Assembly: GCA_903825395.1 (NCBI GenBank) | Contig: CAIKAF010000022.1 | Span: 1 to 40,835, forward strand | Reading direction: 5' to 3' | Source: an uncultured Flavobacteriales bacterium | Lineage (GTDB): Bacteria > Bacteroidota > Bacteroidia > CAIKAF01 | DNA length: 40,835 bases | Shown here: positions 16,627-24,969 of the stretch, piece after piece | How positions within the stretch are numbered: position 1 is the first letter of the stretch | Layout: each line of letters begins with the position of its first letter | The notes under the pieces: generated by a model | Told to the model about the DNA's origin: nothing | What the model saw: the letters and a program-made list of their open reading frames with translations, nothing else | Databases searched by the model: none | Translations under genes and position numbers: made by a program

Positions 16627-17517
16627 ATGTTGTTCGGCGCCCCAACTATAAACCTAAATTTAATCTCTGAACTGGAACGTCAGACTCCCAATCTAATCGT
16701 TTGGGCCGTTCCCGCCATGATTTTATTCACCCTCATTGAAATTGTTTTTTCATATAAAGACAATAAAGCCTATTATGAAAAACAGGAATTGACGGGCAGC
16801 ATTCTGGTGGGAATTGGAAATTTATTGGTTAGCGCAGCACTCAAGGTTTCATTGCTGTTGTTGGTGGTATGGATTTACAACCAAGTTCCCTGGAGAATGC
16901 ACTTAAACTGGTGGACATTCCCCCTTTGTTACATTTTATATGATTTATGTTCCTATTGGGCACACCGCATTTCGCATGAGCAACGATTCTGGTGGGCAAC
17001 ACATGTTGCGCACCACTCCGGCGAACACTACAACCTAGCCGTTTCGTTTCGATTAAGTTGGGTACAACATCTAAAAATCATATTTCTAATGCCCGTCTTG
17101 CTCATGGGCTTTCATCCCATCGTATTTTTCGTAACCAATCAAATTGCGGTGCTGTTTCAATTTTGGGTGCATACCGAATACATCCGAAAGCTTCACCCAA
17201 TCCTTGAATTCATTCTTGCCACGCCCAGCAACCACCGCGTTCACCATGGAAGTCAGGATTGCTACATTGATAAAAACTACGGAGCCACCTTTATTATTTG
17301 GGATCGGATGTTTGGTACCTACGAGCCCGAACACATCCCAGTGAAATATGGCTTAACCACTCCGATTGACAACAAGTGGAACCCCTTTTTCATCAATTTT
17401 CATGAGTACAAAGACATCTGGAAAGATGTTCGGCAGGCCAAGGGATTTAAACAAAAATGGCATTATATGTTCGGTTCGCCCACTCAAATTGCCCAAGAAA
17501 AAAAACAGGAGCTTTAA
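16627..17517 (+). CDS. Sterol desaturase/fatty acid hydroxylase family protein
   Basis: This 296-residue integral membrane protein has the di-iron histidine clusters of the fatty acid hydroxylase superfamily: HRISH (113-117), HVAHH (126-130), a further His182 and HRVHH (203-207). Several hydrophobic helices (about residues 25-42, 57-85, 97-112 and 150-180) surround them. Members hydroxylate or desaturate C-H bonds of membrane lipids using oxygen. The substrate cannot be read from the sequence. The gene follows the retinol-saturase-like oxidoreductase and precedes murB by 9 bases, so all three may be on one transcript. Confidence 0.87.
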   Translation: MLFGAPTINLNLISELERQTPNLIVWAVPAMILFTLIEIVFSYKDNKAYYEKQELTGSILVGIGNLLVSAALKVSLLLLVVWIYNQVPWRMHLNWWTFPLCYILYDLCSYWAHRISHEQRFWWATHVAHHSGEHYNLAVSFRLSWVQHLKIIFLMPVLLMGFHPIVFFVTNQIAVLFQFWVHTEYIRKLHPILEFILATPSNHRVHHGSQDCYIDKNYGATFIIWDRMFGTYEPEHIPVKYGLTTPIDNKWNPFFINFHEYKDIWKDVRQAKGFKQKWHYMFGSPTQIAQEKKQEL

Positions 17518-17526
17518 TTTAGCCCT

Positions 17527-18549
17527 ATGCTGATTCAGAAACAGGTTAACCTACAACCCTGGCACACCTTTTCAACCGCCTCTACGGCGGCTGAATTGGT
17601 TCAGGTAAGCAGCCAAAAAGAGGCCCTTGAAGCCATGAGCGCCTGGCAGGAAAAGCCGTATTTGGTGCTTGGAGGTGGTTCAAACCTGCTCTTTGTTCAT
17701 GAAAAAATTGAACGGGTTTTAAAAATCAGTTTAACGGGTGTTGCACCGGTTGAAGAAAGTTCAGAGCATGTCGTAGTGGATGTAGCTGCCGGCGTTTCCT
17801 GGCATGAATGGGTGATGCAAAGCTTGGAAAATGCCTGGTTCGGATTGGAAAACCTCGCCCTAATTCCTGGCCAAGTAGGGGCAGCTCCCATGCAAAATAT
17901 TGGGGCCTACGGAGTTGAAGTGCGCCATTTCATTGATTCTGTGGAAGCCATAGACCGAAAGACCCAGCACATTCATCGAATTTCAAATTCAGATTGCGCG
18001 TTTGGATACCGCAGCTCTGCCTTTAAAACCGCCTGGAAAAACCGCTATGTCATCAGCTCTGTTCGGTTCCGCCTTGCCAAGGCAAAGCACAAAATCAACC
18101 ATGAATACGGAGCCATAAAAGAAGAACTTTCGCAGATGGGCATACATCCGGATGGGGCAAGCCCCTCCGAAGTGGCTCAAGCCGTTATGGCCATTAGAAA
18201 AAGCAAACTCCCTGACCCTAAGGAGATTGGAAACGCCGGCTCCTTTTTTAAAAATCCATCAGTGGCTCCGGAACTGGCTGAAGCCCTAAAAAGCAAGCAT
18301 CCGAACATGCCGCATTATCCCTCTGAAGAGGCTGGGCGCGTGAAACTCGCCGCGGGCTGGTTGATTGAGCAAGCGGGCTGGAAAGGATTTCGGGAGGGCG
18401 ATGCCGGTGTACATGTGCGGCAGGCCCTGGTATTGGTCAACTACGGCAGCGCGTCGGGGCAGCAAATTTGGAATCTGGCCGGGCAAATTCAGCGCAGCGT
18501 ACAGCAGCAGTTTGGCGTTGAGCTGGAGCCCGAGGTCAACGCCATTTGA
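17527..18549 (+). CDS. murB: UDP-N-acetylenolpyruvoylglucosamine reductase
   Basis: This 340-residue cytoplasmic flavoenzyme reduces the enolpyruvyl group to give UDP-N-acetylmuramate for peptidoglycan. The FAD site shows LGGGSNLLF (48-56) and IPGQVGAAPMQNIGAYGVEV (113-132). GYRSS (160-164) and GNAGSFFKNP (235-244) carry the catalytic serine, Ser239, and the C-terminus has the family-typical GVELEPEVNAI. The YRSS type and length match the E. coli-like class I MurB. It starts 9 bases after the sterol-desaturase-family gene. Confidence 0.96.
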   Translation: MLIQKQVNLQPWHTFSTASTAAELVQVSSQKEALEAMSAWQEKPYLVLGGGSNLLFVHEKIERVLKISLTGVAPVEESSEHVVVDVAAGVSWHEWVMQSLENAWFGLENLALIPGQVGAAPMQNIGAYGVEVRHFIDSVEAIDRKTQHIHRISNSDCAFGYRSSAFKTAWKNRYVISSVRFRLAKAKHKINHEYGAIKEELSQMGIHPDGASPSEVAQAVMAIRKSKLPDPKEIGNAGSFFKNPSVAPELAEALKSKHPNMPHYPSEEAGRVKLAAGWLIEQAGWKGFREGDAGVHVRQALVLVNYGSASGQQIWNLAGQIQRSVQQQFGVELEPEVNAI

Positions 18550-18585
18550 CACAGTTAAAATTTAGAGGAATTGGTAAATAGGTTT

Positions 18586-18730
18586 GGCGGCCGCGGGCTT
18601 TCCGGGGCAGTACGCGGTAGTGCTGGGGGTGCTGCAGGGGCCGCAGTAGCTCCTCACGTCGCTCTGCCGCCCAAGCAGCACCGCCCCAGCTCTACCTTGC
18701 GCGCTGCCCTCGTCAATCCCTGCCGCAGGC
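18586..18730 (+). repeat. GC-rich hairpin repeat, element 3
   Basis: Arms at 18604-18635 and 18675-18709 pair over about 30 bases (GGGGCAG with CTGCCCT at the base, GGTGCTGC with GCAGCACC at the top). The core is GTAGCTCCTCACGTCGCT at 18646-18663, the most diverged of the five. The left flank GGCGGCCGCGGGCTTTC and the right flank TCAATCCCTGCCGCAGGC match elements 1 and 2. It lies between convergent murB and gatA. Short open frames over it are not genes. Confidence 0.8.
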
Positions 18731-18798
18731 AAGACCCACCTGGTAACATTCAATAAAAAACCAATTGTAGCCCATATCTATTCCATGGGCTGCAGGGT

Positions 18799-20211
18799 TT
18801 ATTCCCCGGGCATCAACTGCATGGACATGTGAAGCAATGCTTCGTCAGCGCCCCGGGCGGCCATCAATTGTGCCGAGGCATACAAGGGGCTGTCTGGAAT
18901 GGAAATGGGCAGGCTAATCGCCGGATTCCCAGCCAAATTGGCCTGAACCGTAAACGCATCTTCCATGTACATGGCAATGGGGTCGGCATCCTTTTCCCCA
19001 AATTTAAAGGGTAAGTTCGGACTGGTTGGTAGCACCAAAGCATCAGCGCCTTGCAACAACGCATCGGTGGCTTCCCGAATTTTTCGGCGCACCCGTTGGG
19101 CCTGAAGATAATAGGCATCAAAAAACTTGGAACTCAACACAAAGGTGCCGGTCATGATTCTGCGCTTCACTTCCGGCCCAAAGCCTTGACTTCGGCTAAG
19201 GCGGTAGGTACTTTCCAAATCTTCAGCATCGGGACTGCGGAATCCATAATGAATCCCATCGTAGCGTCCCAGATTGCTGGAAGCCTCAGCGGTTGACAGT
19301 ACATAATAGGTTGGCACCAAACTCTCCAACAAGGGGAATGAACGTTCTTCTATGCTGTGGCCTTGGGCTTTCCAATGGTTTAAGGTCTGCTCAAATGCCA
19401 ATTTCACCTGAGGATTCATTCCTTTAAACTCCATCGCCTCTTTCAGCAATACCAATTTTAGGGGTTTTGACGGAAAGGCCGCAGCTTCCCACGTGGAATC
19501 CATGGAAGTGCTGTCTTGTGGGTCAGGGCCAGCCATGTAGGCCAAAATGGTTTCTGCATCTTTAACGGTATGGGTTAGTGGCCCAATTTGATCGAACGAA
19601 GAACCATAGGCCAACAATCCGTATCGAGATACCCGACCATAGGAAGGTTTCATGCCGACTACGCCGCAAAAGGCAGCGGGCTGACGTATGCTTCCTCCCG
19701 TATCTGTTCCCAGGGCGGCCACGCATAAACCGGCGGCTACGGCAGCGGCAGATCCACCGGAACTTCCTCCGGGCACCCGCTGCGGATCCAAGGGGTTTAA
19801 CACGGGGCCATAAAAGGACTTTTCGTTCGAGCTGCCCATGGCGAATTCATCGCAATTCACACGCCCTATAACAACGGCTCCTGCATCCAACAGCCGTTGC
19901 AAGGCCGTGGCAGTAAACGGGCTGGTGTAGGTTTGAAGCATACGGCTGCCGGCCGACATGCGGTGTCCTTTAAAGGCAATGTTGTCTTTAATTGCCAAAA
20001 CCAATCCCAATAAGGGAAGCTGAGCTTTTTCTTCAGGGCTCAAGGCATCTTGCGCCTGAGCCTGAGCACGGACTTCGTCAGAAAACACATCCAAAAACAC
20101 ATTCAACTGGGAATGCGCTTCAATCCGGGCCAAAAAGGAATCCACCACTTCCACCATTCGCCCTCCGGCGTTCAGGTGGCTTTGCACATGACCCAACGAG
20201 GTAAACTGCAT
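18799..20211 (-). CDS. gatA: Asp-tRNA(Asn)/Glu-tRNA(Gln) amidotransferase subunit A
   Basis: This 470-residue amidase releases ammonia from glutamine so that GatB can amidate misacylated tRNA. The catalytic triad is visible with the spacing of the family: Lys75 in AIKDNI, Ser150 in PGGSSGGSAAAVAAG, and nucleophile Ser174 in GTDTGGSIRQPA. LPTSPNLPF and NLAGNPAISLPI near the C-terminus are also typical. gatB and gatC are not in the window, so the subunits are encoded apart. tatA ends 4 bases upstream on the same strand, making a two-gene unit. Confidence 0.95.
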   Translation of the reverse strand: MQFTSLGHVQSHLNAGGRMVEVVDSFLARIEAHSQLNVFLDVFSDEVRAQAQAQDALSPEEKAQLPLLGLVLAIKDNIAFKGHRMSAGSRMLQTYTSPFTATALQRLLDAGAVVIGRVNCDEFAMGSSNEKSFYGPVLNPLDPQRVPGGSSGGSAAAVAAGLCVAALGTDTGGSIRQPAAFCGVVGMKPSYGRVSRYGLLAYGSSFDQIGPLTHTVKDAETILAYMAGPDPQDSTSMDSTWEAAAFPSKPLKLVLLKEAMEFKGMNPQVKLAFEQTLNHWKAQGHSIEERSFPLLESLVPTYYVLSTAEASSNLGRYDGIHYGFRSPDAEDLESTYRLSRSQGFGPEVKRRIMTGTFVLSSKFFDAYYLQAQRVRRKIREATDALLQGADALVLPTSPNLPFKFGEKDADPIAMYMEDAFTVQANLAGNPAISLPISIPDSPLYASAQLMAARGADEALLHMSMQLMPGE

Positions 20212-20215
20212 GGAA

Positions 20216-20389
20216 TCAATTGTTTTTCGTGGGCGTACTTTCTTGGTTGTCTTCGCCTTTCACTCCGGTTTTAAATTCGCGAATGCCTTTGCCCAGGCCT
20301 TTCATAAGCTCTGGGATTTTGCGTCCACCGAACAGAAGTAAAATGGCCAATACAATGAGAAGTATTTCCCAGCCTCCAAATTTGCTCAT
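20216..20389 (-). CDS. tatA: Twin-arginine translocase subunit TatA/TatE
   Basis: This gene encodes only 57 residues and is easily missed. The translation begins MSKFGGWEILLIVLAILLLF, giving the single N-terminal membrane helix, followed by FGGRKIPELMKGLGKGIREF, the hinge and amphipathic helix of TatA, and a short charged tail rich in E, D, N and K. TatA oligomers form the pore that passes folded twin-arginine preproteins. No tatC is nearby. The gene lies directly upstream of gatA and diverges from the outer-membrane barrel gene at 20494. A near-consensus -7 element TACCTTTA lies at 20409-20416. Confidence 0.93.
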   Translation of the reverse strand: MSKFGGWEILLIVLAILLLFGGRKIPELMKGLGKGIREFKTGVKGEDNQESTPTKNN

Positions 20390-20481
20390 AGTGCAATCAA
20401 TTAAAGGGTAAAGGTAGGTATAAATTTGTGAGAATGGTGGCCCTTTGACTTCCTTGGTTTGCTAAATTCAACGGCGAGCTA

Positions 20482-20489
20482 TATCTTTA
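20482..20489 (+). promoter_or_regulatory. Possible -7 element of the barrel gene
   Basis: TATCTTTA (one change from TAnnTTTG) begins exactly 12 bases before the ATG at 20494, which would give a leaderless transcript. Confidence 0.4.
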
Positions 20490-20493
20490 AGGA

Positions 20494-21153
20494 ATGAGAC
20501 AAGTCCTTTTCGGAATCGTACTTGCGCTGAGCCTGTGCCCTGTGCTTTTTTCTCAGGTAGGAAGTCGGGGGGGCATTCATGGGGGCCCTATGATTTCTGA
20601 ATTGCAGGCCGATGCCGGGGAAAATGTACGGTATTCTGTACGTCCGCGGTTGTATTTGGGGGTTTTTCATGAAACTGTTTTGTCTGAGCACATCGGTTTA
20701 TTGACCGAATTGGCCTATTCGGGTTTGGGGGGATTGCGTCGGCAGGACTTAATTGTAGATGGTGTAGTGGTTGGTCAGAGCGATTATCAGGTCAACTTAA
20801 ACTACCTGCAGTTGCCTATCGTATTTCGGTTTAAAACCGGAGGCGAGCGCGTTAAAATGTTTGCGGATTTGGGGGGATATATGGGGTTGTTGATTACCGC
20901 CAAAGGCTTTTTTGTTGGGAACACCACCTTAGGAGATCAAACCGGGGCCCAGAATCTATACTCAAAATACCGCCCTTTGGACGCTGGAGTTCGGGCTGTA
21001 GTTGGGATGGAATGGCATGCGGCTCCCGGCCACTTGCTCACGTTAGGGCTTCAGTTTCAACAAGGCTTGGCCGATATCTATGCCGGCACCTCACCACAAA
21101 ACAACCGGCAGTATGCCTTGACGGCCGGATACTTTTTTGATTTTAATCCTTAA
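20494..21153 (+). CDS. Outer-membrane beta-barrel protein (PorT-like fold)
   Basis: This 219-residue protein has a signal peptide (about residues 1-20, ending LFSQ) and then alternating amphipathic strands with glycine and aromatic residues, such as YSVRPRLYLGVFHETVLSEH, LNYLQLPIVFRFKT and VKMFADLGGYMGLLI. The end FDFNP is a typical aromatic-containing barrel terminus. The pattern matches the Bacteroidota outer-membrane beta-barrel family that includes PorT, but nothing shows a role in secretion. It is divergent from tatA-gatA. Confidence 0.8.
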   Translation: MRQVLFGIVLALSLCPVLFSQVGSRGGIHGGPMISELQADAGENVRYSVRPRLYLGVFHETVLSEHIGLLTELAYSGLGGLRRQDLIVDGVVVGQSDYQVNLNYLQLPIVFRFKTGGERVKMFADLGGYMGLLITAKGFFVGNTTLGDQTGAQNLYSKYRPLDAGVRAVVGMEWHAAPGHLLTLGLQFQQGLADIYAGTSPQNNRQYALTAGYFFDFNP

Positions 21154-21191
21154 GAAATCTCGGGAGTTGGGCCTCGAGAATTGCGCCCCTG

Positions 21192-21318
21192 ACGGGCACG
21201 GAAAGCCCACAGGCTGTTGCACCAACAGCGGTCGGAGCGAGGAGGCGAGCTTGTGAGCCACCGCAGCCCGCCACCGCTGTAGTGCAACAGCCGAGGACTT
21301 GCAGGGACGGCAGGACAG
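21192..21318 (-). repeat. GC-rich hairpin repeat, element 4
   Basis: Arms at 21212-21231 and 21274-21292 pair almost perfectly (GGCTGTTGCAC with GTGCAACAGCC, then ACAGCGG with CCGCTGT). On the minus strand the core is GGTGGCTCACAAGCTCGCC. The flank words are present but in the opposite order to element 1: the AAAGCCC-type word is on the left (21203-21207) and the CAGGGACGGCAGG-type word on the right (21302-21314), so the core appears inverted relative to its flanks. It lies between two plus-strand genes. Confidence 0.75.
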
Positions 21319-21401
21319 GCGCCCAAAAAACACCCCTATTCTTACCTTAAAGTGCAAAAAATCGAATCAAAAGAATTTTAGACATTCGCGGTTTATTTTT
21401 C

Positions 21402-21409
21402 TACTTTTG
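21402..21409 (+). promoter_or_regulatory. -7 element of the gene at 21414
   Basis: TACTTTTG matches TAnnTTTG exactly and begins 12 bases before the ATG, implying transcription starting at or near the start codon. There is no TTTG at the expected -33 position. Confidence 0.5.
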
Positions 21410-21413
21410 CTGC

Positions 21414-21944
21414 ATGTTTGCAGAGAAAAATATTCACACCGAAGATGTTGGTGTTGCGGCCCTTAAGGTTTGGGCTCTGGCTCTGCTGGCTTTTGGCATG
21501 GATGCTGCCTGGCTATATTTTGCTTATTATAAAGAAAATGTGCCGATTTCTTCCGCCAACGTTATTATGACCATTCTGGTCATATTTACCGGCATCGTTT
21601 TGGTTTTAGCCGTCGTAAAAGTGCAGATTCGCGTACGGGAAAGCGGATTGTACGTGCGGCTTTTCCCATTTCAGTTTAAATTCAAACGCTTCCCTGCCGA
21701 AGAACTGGATTCGGTCGAAACGCAAGCCTTTGCTCTGGAGCGGGAATTTGTGGGTTGGGGTTTAAAATTTAATTTTAAGACGGGTGATCGTGCCATTACC
21801 TTATCGGGAGACCGGGGATTGCGCCTTTTTTTGAAAAATGAACAGCAGTGGTTTATTGGTTGTCGAGAAATCGAGCAAATGGAGTATGCCGTGCGCAAAA
21901 TGATGCATCGGCCTAATGGGGACCAAGCTGCGGACTTCGAATAA
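21414..21944 (+). CDS. Two-helix membrane protein of unknown function
   Basis: I do not recognise this 176-residue protein. Two hydrophobic helices (about residues 17-39 and 46-66) are followed by a soluble domain of about 100 residues rich in beta-strand patterns: VQIRVRESGLYVRLFPFQFKFKRF, LKFNFKTGDRAITLSGDRGLRLFLKN and WFIGCREIEQMEYAVRKM. Two N-terminal helices followed by such a domain resemble the bacterial PH-domain membrane proteins, but this is only a structural guess. The likely topology places the C-terminal domain in the cytoplasm. The neighbours do not point to a function. Confidence 0.75.
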   Translation: MFAEKNIHTEDVGVAALKVWALALLAFGMDAAWLYFAYYKENVPISSANVIMTILVIFTGIVLVLAVVKVQIRVRESGLYVRLFPFQFKFKRFPAEELDSVETQAFALEREFVGWGLKFNFKTGDRAITLSGDRGLRLFLKNEQQWFIGCREIEQMEYAVRKMMHRPNGDQAADFE

Positions 21945-22022
21945 TCGGTGCCCGATTGAGTTTTTAGGGGGTTAGAAAGAATTTCGCTGGAAAGCGTATC
22001 TTCGCTTCATCTCTACTGAACC

Positions 22023-22652
22023 ATGAAGCAGAACGCAGAAAAACCTTGGTCAAACATCCTTAAAAATGCCGCCGCCGCAGGTTTAGCAATGCTAATTTTA
22101 GTGGTATTGACTTTTGGATTGTTCCGCTGGATTACCCGCCACGGGGAAGAAATAGTTGTGCCGAAGGTTGTGGGAATGCCCCTTGAAAACGCCATTGAAG
22201 CATTGGATGACGCCTCGCTGGAGGGGCTATTTGCCGACACCCTTTTTGATGTCCCAGACAGCCTGAAAGAAATCCCTAAAGGCCATATTTTAGAGCAAAT
22301 TCCGGCAGCAGGTAGTTTGGCCAAAGGGGGGCGAAAAGTACGGCTGTTCGTACGGGCACTAGGTGAAGCACGCATTCCCGTACCCGATTATCATTCTATG
22401 AGTTTGCGTGCCTTGCAAGCCGATTTTAAAGAAAGGGGCTTTGTTATTCAACAGATTTTGGCTTCAGACCGATCTAAACCTAAACTCGAAATGAATCCAC
22501 CCGTTTTAGATGTATTGTTTAAGGGTAAAAAACTTAAACCTGGCAGCAGAATTGAAAAAGGAAGCAAGGTTGTAGTCATTGTAGATCCGCTACTTAATCA
22601 AACGCTAACTCCCGATTCCGCGGTAACTGATTTTGAAATCCCATTGGAATAG
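22023..22652 (+). CDS. Membrane-anchored PASTA-domain protein
   Basis: This 209-residue protein has a short cytoplasmic N-terminus, one membrane helix (about residues 13-37) and up to three PASTA repeats outside. The first starts EIVVPKVVGMPLENAIEALD, the second has RIPVPDYHSMSLRALQADFKERGF, and a shorter third ends KLKPGSRIEKGSKVVVIVD. PASTA domains bind peptidoglycan or beta-lactam-like ligands in penicillin-binding proteins and Ser/Thr kinases, but no kinase or transpeptidase domain is attached here. The gene begins a tight run with a T9SS protein (31 bases later) and an RluD-type synthase. Confidence 0.87.
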   Translation: MKQNAEKPWSNILKNAAAAGLAMLILVVLTFGLFRWITRHGEEIVVPKVVGMPLENAIEALDDASLEGLFADTLFDVPDSLKEIPKGHILEQIPAAGSLAKGGRKVRLFVRALGEARIPVPDYHSMSLRALQADFKERGFVIQQILASDRSKPKLEMNPPVLDVLFKGKKLKPGSRIEKGSKVVVIVDPLLNQTLTPDSAVTDFEIPLE

Positions 22653-22683
22653 TTTACCTTAACTCTCTGAATACTCAACCACC

Positions 22684-24963
22684 TTGAAACGCTGTTTACT
22701 CCTTATTGGATTGCTCTTGGCCTTGTGGTCGACTCAACACAACTTGTTTGCTCAGTTGATGTTGGGCCCATTGGACTACAATCCCGGAAAATGGAACCAA
22801 TCGGCTCAGCGCATCATTCAAGGTTCAATGTCGCAGGTATTTTCATACAATCCGGCAGGCGACAATGTTTATTTTCAATTGGACACCTTAACTCTGCCCC
22901 TGAAAGACGATTTTAGCACGAATCGTTTTATGCGGCATGAACCTTGGTTTTACGCCCCCCCTTTCGATACGGTGCGCACCACAGTTCGCGTAGAACCCAG
23001 TCCAAGCCAATGGCCATTCCAATTCACATCCTCTCCATCCTATACCTATGTTCTTAGCGGAGGGAATCAAATTGATAGCTTTTTAAACGTTCCGCATAAA
23101 ATCATTTTATTCAACGATTCTCTGAATCCTTTCGTTGAAAAAGACACCCTGTTGGTTTGGTCGTATTTTCCCCTTCGATTGGTTTATGATACTTCAACCT
23201 TGAGCATTGACACCATACCGCAGTTGGCGGATGGTCTAATTTCCTCTGATACCACCGACACCATCCGCATTTATTTGCCCAACGGAGATGGCAGCGTTTG
23301 GATTGAAAATCAAACCTACATCAACAATACTATGGGGCGAAACCCGCCCACCGTGGGTGTTGTCACTTTTGATGGAACCGATCAATTGGGCAGCCCTTAC
23401 AACTTTTCTCCTACATCGTATGGTCGGTGCGACCGCCTCACCTCCAAGCCTATCCATTTGCAGTACCCTGTGTCGGATAGTTTATACCTGTCGTTTTGGG
23501 TGCAACCACAGGGGAACGGATATGCCCCTGCCGCTCAAGATTCATTGATTTTAGAATTTAAAGATCCGCTTCAGGGCAAGTGGTACCGCATGTGGGGAGC
23601 CGCCGGAGATTCCGTCCGCCCCTTTTCCATCGTGCATATCCCAATTACCAATCCCCGATTCTTGAAAGATGGATTTCAATTCCGTTGGGTAAATTATGCC
23701 AATCAGAGCGGAAATCAGGACCATTGGAACCTGGATTATGTGTATTTGGCCCGTTTTAGAACAAAGGCCGATACCATTCATGAAGATGTAGCATTCGTGT
23801 CGGCTCAGCCCCATTTTCTTCGGGAATATACTGCCATGCCCTGGACACAGGTTACCATGCCCGATATTGAACAAAAATGGATTAATAAAATCAGCAATTG
23901 TGGAAGTCAAACCCGTGCCATCAGCTATGGATTTGAAGTGAGCGACGAAGATGGAAATGTATTCAACGCCTACCCCACCGATTACAATCCATCATCCCTT
24001 GACACCAATGCCATTGGTCCATATTCCAGTTCGGGATATTCCACCTACAGCCGCTGGAGCAATCCCGACTTTACCTATGATTTTGCCATGGGTGGATATT
24101 TCCCCTTGCAAGACAGTGCCACCTTTCGGGTGAAGCACTTTCTAACTCAATTGAACAACGACTTTTTATTGACCAACGATACCGTCGAAGTGGTTCAACC
24201 CTTCCACAACTATTTTGCCTACGATGACGGCACAGCGGAAGTCGCAGCATGGCTTGGTGTTCCCGGCTATATGGCCATGAAGTTTCAAAACAATTTCGCC
24301 GACACCTTATACGGAATCAGTATTTATTTTAGTCCGGTAAAGGAAAACAACCTGTCTAGAAACATCGATTTGCACGTTTGGCGCAATTTGGATGAGGCTC
24401 CATTGTACACAGAAAAGGTTCGGATTGGAGTCAGCCCACTCGACCAAAACGCGCGTCGAATTTATCAAAACAACGGGTTTACCACCTACATTTTGGAACA
24501 ACCTGTGCCTTTGACCTCCGGGCCGTTTTACATTGGTTGGCTGCAAAATCAAATTTTCAAAGTCAATGTTGGATTTGACCGAAACAACGATGCCTCACAG
24601 CATTGTTTTTACCGAATAGGTCAATCATGGGAATCGTTGGATATTCCGGGAACGCCAATGATGCGCCCCATGGTTGCCAATGATTTCAACTTAGACCAGC
24701 TTTCAACGCCCGGCGTTCAAGCCAAGGCGCCATTGCTGGTATATCCAAACCCAGCACGAGACCGCATCACATTGGTTTCTGAAGAAGCCTGGAAACAAGC
24801 TCGGCTGATTGATGCTACGGGTCGTGAACTGTTTGTGTATGCTTCCTCTGGAGACCAGCATCAAACTTTAGCTCTACCTGCTGTGGCTCCCGGAGCCTAT
24901 CTTCTTAAAATTGAAATGGAGAAGGGAGACTTTTCCGTGCAACGCCTACTGATTCAGCCCTAA
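22684..24963 (+). CDS. Secreted T9SS cargo protein, unknown function
   Basis: This 759-residue protein is secreted. The signal peptide (about residues 1-24, MKRCLLLIGLLLALWSTQHN onward to LFAQ) is intact only if the TTG at 22684 is the start, since the next in-frame methionine lies after the cleavage site. The body is rich in aromatic residues, Asn, Thr and Ser, with no domain I recognise. The last 75 residues (LLVYPNPARDRITLV, ARLIDATGREL, APGAYLLKIE, FSVQRLLIQP) form a type A T9SS sorting domain. It sits between the PASTA gene and the pseudouridine synthase, whose start is 6 bases past its stop. Confidence 0.87.
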   Translation: MKRCLLLIGLLLALWSTQHNLFAQLMLGPLDYNPGKWNQSAQRIIQGSMSQVFSYNPAGDNVYFQLDTLTLPLKDDFSTNRFMRHEPWFYAPPFDTVRTTVRVEPSPSQWPFQFTSSPSYTYVLSGGNQIDSFLNVPHKIILFNDSLNPFVEKDTLLVWSYFPLRLVYDTSTLSIDTIPQLADGLISSDTTDTIRIYLPNGDGSVWIENQTYINNTMGRNPPTVGVVTFDGTDQLGSPYNFSPTSYGRCDRLTSKPIHLQYPVSDSLYLSFWVQPQGNGYAPAAQDSLILEFKDPLQGKWYRMWGAAGDSVRPFSIVHIPITNPRFLKDGFQFRWVNYANQSGNQDHWNLDYVYLARFRTKADTIHEDVAFVSAQPHFLREYTAMPWTQVTMPDIEQKWINKISNCGSQTRAISYGFEVSDEDGNVFNAYPTDYNPSSLDTNAIGPYSSSGYSTYSRWSNPDFTYDFAMGGYFPLQDSATFRVKHFLTQLNNDFLLTNDTVEVVQPFHNYFAYDDGTAEVAAWLGVPGYMAMKFQNNFADTLYGISIYFSPVKENNLSRNIDLHVWRNLDEAPLYTEKVRIGVSPLDQNARRIYQNNGFTTYILEQPVPLTSGPFYIGWLQNQIFKVNVGFDRNNDASQHCFYRIGQSWESLDIPGTPMMRPMVANDFNLDQLSTPGVQAKAPLLVYPNPARDRITLVSEEAWKQARLIDATGRELFVYASSGDQHQTLALPAVAPGAYLLKIEMEKGDFSVQRLLIQP

Positions 24964-24969
24964 TTCAGC

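Noticed and set aside
18562-18756. Short open frames on both strands after murB
   Set aside because: They lie across GC-rich hairpin element 3, and stop-free frames are expected in such GC-rich DNA.
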